DNA of 7,788 nucleotides from Actinobacteria bacterium ATB1 (GTDB taxonomy: Bacteria > Actinomycetota > Acidimicrobiia > UBA2766). How positions within the stretch are numbered: position 1 is the first letter of the stretch; each line of letters begins with the position of its first letter. Made by a program: the position numbers and the translations under genes. Below, piece after piece: positions 5,914 through 7,788 of the stretch. The notes under the pieces are model-generated. The model did no database searches, had not been told where the DNA came from, and worked only from the letters and a program-made list of their open reading frames with translations. Where the stretch lies: NCBI GenBank assembly GCA_021404985.1, contig QWHP01000125.1:1-7788 (forward strand). The letters are read 5' to 3'.

Positions 5914-5951
5914 TTTCCGAGTCCAGTCGCGCCGGGTATACCTTGCGGCTC
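5914..5951. promoter_or_regulatory. Divergent promoter with shared palindromic -10 (GGTATACC)
   Basis: This short region separates the riboswitch 5' end from the likely ecfT start and must hold promoters for both directions. GGTATACC (5935..5942) is a perfect 8-base palindrome that gives TATACC on either strand. On the minus strand it would start RNA near 5928, about 15 bases before P1. On the plus strand TATACC, or the overlapping TACCTT (5939..5944), would start RNA near 5949..5952, so ecfT could be leaderless at GTG 5952. A weak plus -35 candidate TTTCCG (5914..5919) sits 17 bases upstream; no good minus -35 is visible. All of this rests on short matches. Confidence 0.45.
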
Positions 5952-7079
5952 GTGAGCAGCTCCCGTCTCCATGCAGCCACGCTGTTCGTCTGGGCTCTCG
6001 CCGCGACGGTCACCGTGCAGCTCGCACCGAACCCCTTGTATGCGCTCATGATCGTGGGGATCGCCGCCCTGCTCGTGCGTCGCAGGGGCAGAGGCTCCGA
6101 GCTCGCCCGGGCATTCCCCACGCTGCTCGCCCTCTCCGCGGTCTTCGTCGCGTTCCGGATCTTGCTCTCGGTGCTCACGATCCACGATCTCGGCGGTGCC
6201 TTGTTCCAGCTCCCGTCCTTCCGCATCCCGGACTTCCTCGGTGGATACGTGGTCGGGGGGAGCGTGGAGTCCACCGTGATCCTCCAGACACTCGCCGAAG
6301 GCATCGTCATCGTCGCCGTCGTGGCGGCCTTCGCTGCGTTCAACTCCGTGGTCTCCCACTACGAGCTCGTGCAGTGCGCACCCCGCGCCTTCTACGAGAC
6401 CGGCCTCGTCGTCGTCGTGGCCCTCGCGTTCGTACCGTCCACCCTCACGGCGATCCGGGACGTCCGTGAGGCCGACCGCGCCAGGACGGGGGGCCTGCGT
6501 GTTCGCCACGGTCGTCTACTGCGCCATCTGATGCCCGTCCTCGAGACCGGACTCGAACGAGCCATGGGCTTGGCGGAGTCGATGGATTCCCGCGGCTTCG
6601 GACGCCGATCCGGATCGAGGCAACAAGGGGCAGTCGGCTGGATGAGCCTTGCCGCACTCCTCCTCCTCGTCGGGACGTTCGTGGCGCTGGTGGGCCGGGC
6701 TCTGGTACCGGCAATCTTGCTGGGAGTCGCAGGCACCTCCTTGCTCGTCGCCGCCGTTGTGGCCGGATCGCGGATGCAGCGGAGGAGCCGCTACCGCCCC
6801 GCCCGGTTCACACGCCTCGACGCGATGGTGGCCGCGACCGCTCTTGCGGTGCCGGCATTGCTCGCCGCGCTCGAAGCCCTGACGCAGGTCGAGCTCGGGT
6901 GGCAGGCAGCGCGTGTCTCGTGGCCGAGTTTCGACCCTGCGGTGGCGGCGGTGATACTCCTCCTCTCCCTTCCGGCGCTCGTTGCCCTGCCCGAGGCCGC
7001 ACCTTCTACCGAGGTGGCGACAGTTCACGGCCGCGGCGGTCTGCGAATGGACGCGTCCTTGGGGATGGACGGCACATGA
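5952..7079 (+). CDS. ecfT: ECF transporter transmembrane component T
   Basis: It is the membrane scaffold of an energy-coupling factor (group I/II ECF) vitamin importer, linking the ATPases to a substrate-binding S component. The 375-residue product is very hydrophobic, with helices near 8-25, 29-42 and 55-75 and several more on either side of a charged cytoplasmic stretch. That stretch holds the two coupling motifs that contact the ATPases: EADRARTGG (173-181) and ESMDSRGFG (209-217, matching the usual Ala-Arg-Gly motif). Extra C-terminal helices (about 225-345) make it longer than a typical 260-residue EcfT, as is common in actinobacterial versions. GTG 5952 is preferred because it fits a leaderless start 7 bases after the -10-like TACCTT; TTG 5943 in the same frame is possible. 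No Shine-Dalgarno site precedes either. The stop overlaps ecfA by 4 bases. The substrate is unknown here: the B12 riboswitch argues for corrinoids, the biotin genes for biotin. Confidence 0.88.
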   Translation: MSSSRLHAATLFVWALAATVTVQLAPNPLYALMIVGIAALLVRRRGRGSELARAFPTLLALSAVFVAFRILLSVLTIHDLGGALFQLPSFRIPDFLGGYVVGGSVESTVILQTLAEGIVIVAVVAAFAAFNSVVSHYELVQCAPRAFYETGLVVVVALAFVPSTLTAIRDVREADRARTGGLRVRHGRLLRHLMPVLETGLERAMGLAESMDSRGFGRRSGSRQQGAVGWMSLAALLLLVGTFVALVGRALVPAILLGVAGTSLLVAAVVAGSRMQRRSRYRPARFTRLDAMVAATALAVPALLAALEALTQVELGWQAARVSWPSFDPAVAAVILLLSLPALVALPEAAPSTEVATVHGRGGLRMDASLGMDGT

Positions 7080-7788
7080 GGACCGTCGTCTTCGACAGTG
7101 TCTCCTTCGCGTATTCGGAGGGAAGCCCGGCGCTCATCGGGGTCACGACTCTTGTCGAACCCGGCCGGTTCGTCGTCGTGACCGGACCATCCGGATCGGG
7201 GAAGAGCACCTACCTTCGCTGCTTCAACGGCCTCGTCCCCCACTCGTCGGGTGGGTTGTTCGCCGGGTCGGTGCGCGTGGGAGACCGCTGCACCACCGAC
7301 TGCCGCCCGAGGGACCTGGCCGACGCCGTGGGATTCGTCCAGCAGGATCCGGAGGCTCATTTCGTGGTGGATCGCGTCGAGGCGGACATCGCCTTTGCGC
7401 TGGAGAACCTCGGGACCCCCGCTGAGACGATGCGAAGACGAGTCGAGGAGGTCTTGGACGCACTCGACATCGCCCACCTCCGGCAGCGATCCCCGGCGTC
7501 TCTGTCCGGCGGGGAGAAGCAACGCTGCGCCATCGCCGCTGCGCTCGCCTCCGGACCGGACGTTCTCGTGCTCGACGAGCCGACCTCACAGCTCGACCCC
7601 CAAGGTGCCGAGGACGTCCTCGCCGCAGTTGCCCGGCTCAACTCGGAGCTCGGAACGACGGTCATCATGTCCGAGCACAGGCTCGAACGCACCGCCCCTC
7701 TCGCGGACCTCGTCCAGCGACTCGAACGCGGTGCCCTGGCCGCCGAGGGATCGCCCGAGGCCGTCCTGCCCGCCTACGACGGTGCACC
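7076..7788 (+). CDS. ecfA: ECF transporter ATP-binding protein, C-terminus cut off by window edge
   Basis: It is the ATPase that powers the ECF importer with EcfT. The 237 complete codons in view contain every ABC ATPase motif: Walker A GPSGSGKST (37-45), Q-loop QQDPE (89-93), signature LSGGEKQR (143-150), Walker B VLVLDEPTS (163-171) with D-loop QLDP, and switch His201 (SEHR). QQDPE and the arrangement are typical of CbiO/EcfA subunits. ATG 7076 overlaps the ecfT TGA in ATGA, so the two are translationally coupled. ECF modules usually need two ATPase domains: the gene may continue into a fused second ABC domain or be followed by a second ATPase gene. Neither that nor an S component can be seen here. 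Confidence 0.93.
   Translation, partial: MRTVVFDSVSFAYSEGSPALIGVTTLVEPGRFVVVTGPSGSGKSTYLRCFNGLVPHSSGGLFAGSVRVGDRCTTDCRPRDLADAVGFVQQDPEAHFVVDRVEADIAFALENLGTPAETMRRRVEEVLDALDIAHLRQRSPASLSGGEKQRCAIAAALASGPDVLVLDEPTSQLDPQGAEDVLAAVARLNSELGTTVIMSEHRLERTAPLADLVQRLERGALAAEGSPEAVLPAYDGA

Noticed and set aside
5897..5925. Minus-strand promoter candidate TGGACT (5925..5920), 17 bases, TAAGCT (5902..5897)
   Set aside because: The spacing and matches look good, but the TAAGCT lies inside the aptamer after the P1 5' strand (5913..5909), so transcription from it would cut off part of the riboswitch.
5885..6469. Plus-strand frame of 194 codons overlapping ecfT
   Set aside because: It is Arg-rich and out of frame with ecfT, which has clear membrane helices and coupling motifs.
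5724..6509. Upstream in-frame extension of the toroid protein gene
   Set aside because: It would translate through the riboswitch and antisense ecfT; ATG 5723 has a strong Shine-Dalgarno and begins a signal peptide.
1..7788. CRISPR arrays, tRNA/rRNA genes, insertion sequences, att sites or origins
   Set aside because: No repeat-spacer pattern, RNA gene signature, transposase frame or terminal repeats were seen; nearly all bases are covered by the genes and leaders listed.

Overview
The window is GC-rich, densely coded DNA with GTG and possibly TTG starts, 4-base gene overlaps and genes that may lack a Shine-Dalgarno site. With an AccA3-like carboxylase and an actinobacterial-style biotin synthase, this points to an actinomycete-type bacterium (Actinomycetota). 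A deeper placement such as Acidimicrobiia would be a guess.

Left half (1..3483), biotin use and synthesis. A biotin-protein ligase (birA) runs off the left edge on the minus strand. Divergent from it are a biotin-dependent acyl-CoA carboxylase alpha chain and, overlapping it by 4 bases, biotin synthase (bioB). The ligase would attach biotin to the carboxylase, and bioB performs the last step of biotin synthesis. The bioB product lacks one of the expected auxiliary-cluster cysteines.

Middle (3452..5951), a cobalamin-regulated exported pair on the minus strand. A cobalamin riboswitch (about 5913 down to 5804) heads a two-gene operon. The first gene encodes a secreted protein with prenyltransferase/squalene-cyclase-like toroid repeats. 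The second encodes a secreted, C-terminally membrane-anchored protein with a cysteine-rich domain resembling DUF4430. These are the two folds that make up animal intrinsic factor and transcobalamin (alpha toroid plus beta domain), here on separate polypeptides. I infer a split extracellular corrinoid-capture system.

Right part (5952..7788). Divergent from the riboswitch are an ECF transporter T component (ecfT) and the start of an ECF ATPase (ecfA), which runs off the right edge. The two divergent units appear to share one palindromic -10 box (GGTATACC, 5935..5942). The substrate-binding S component is not in the window, so the ECF substrate is not proven; cobalamin is favoured by the riboswitch and biotin by the left half. 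If the carboxylase is a propionyl-CoA carboxylase, the biotin and B12 halves would meet in one pathway, because its product feeds the B12-dependent methylmalonyl-CoA mutase.
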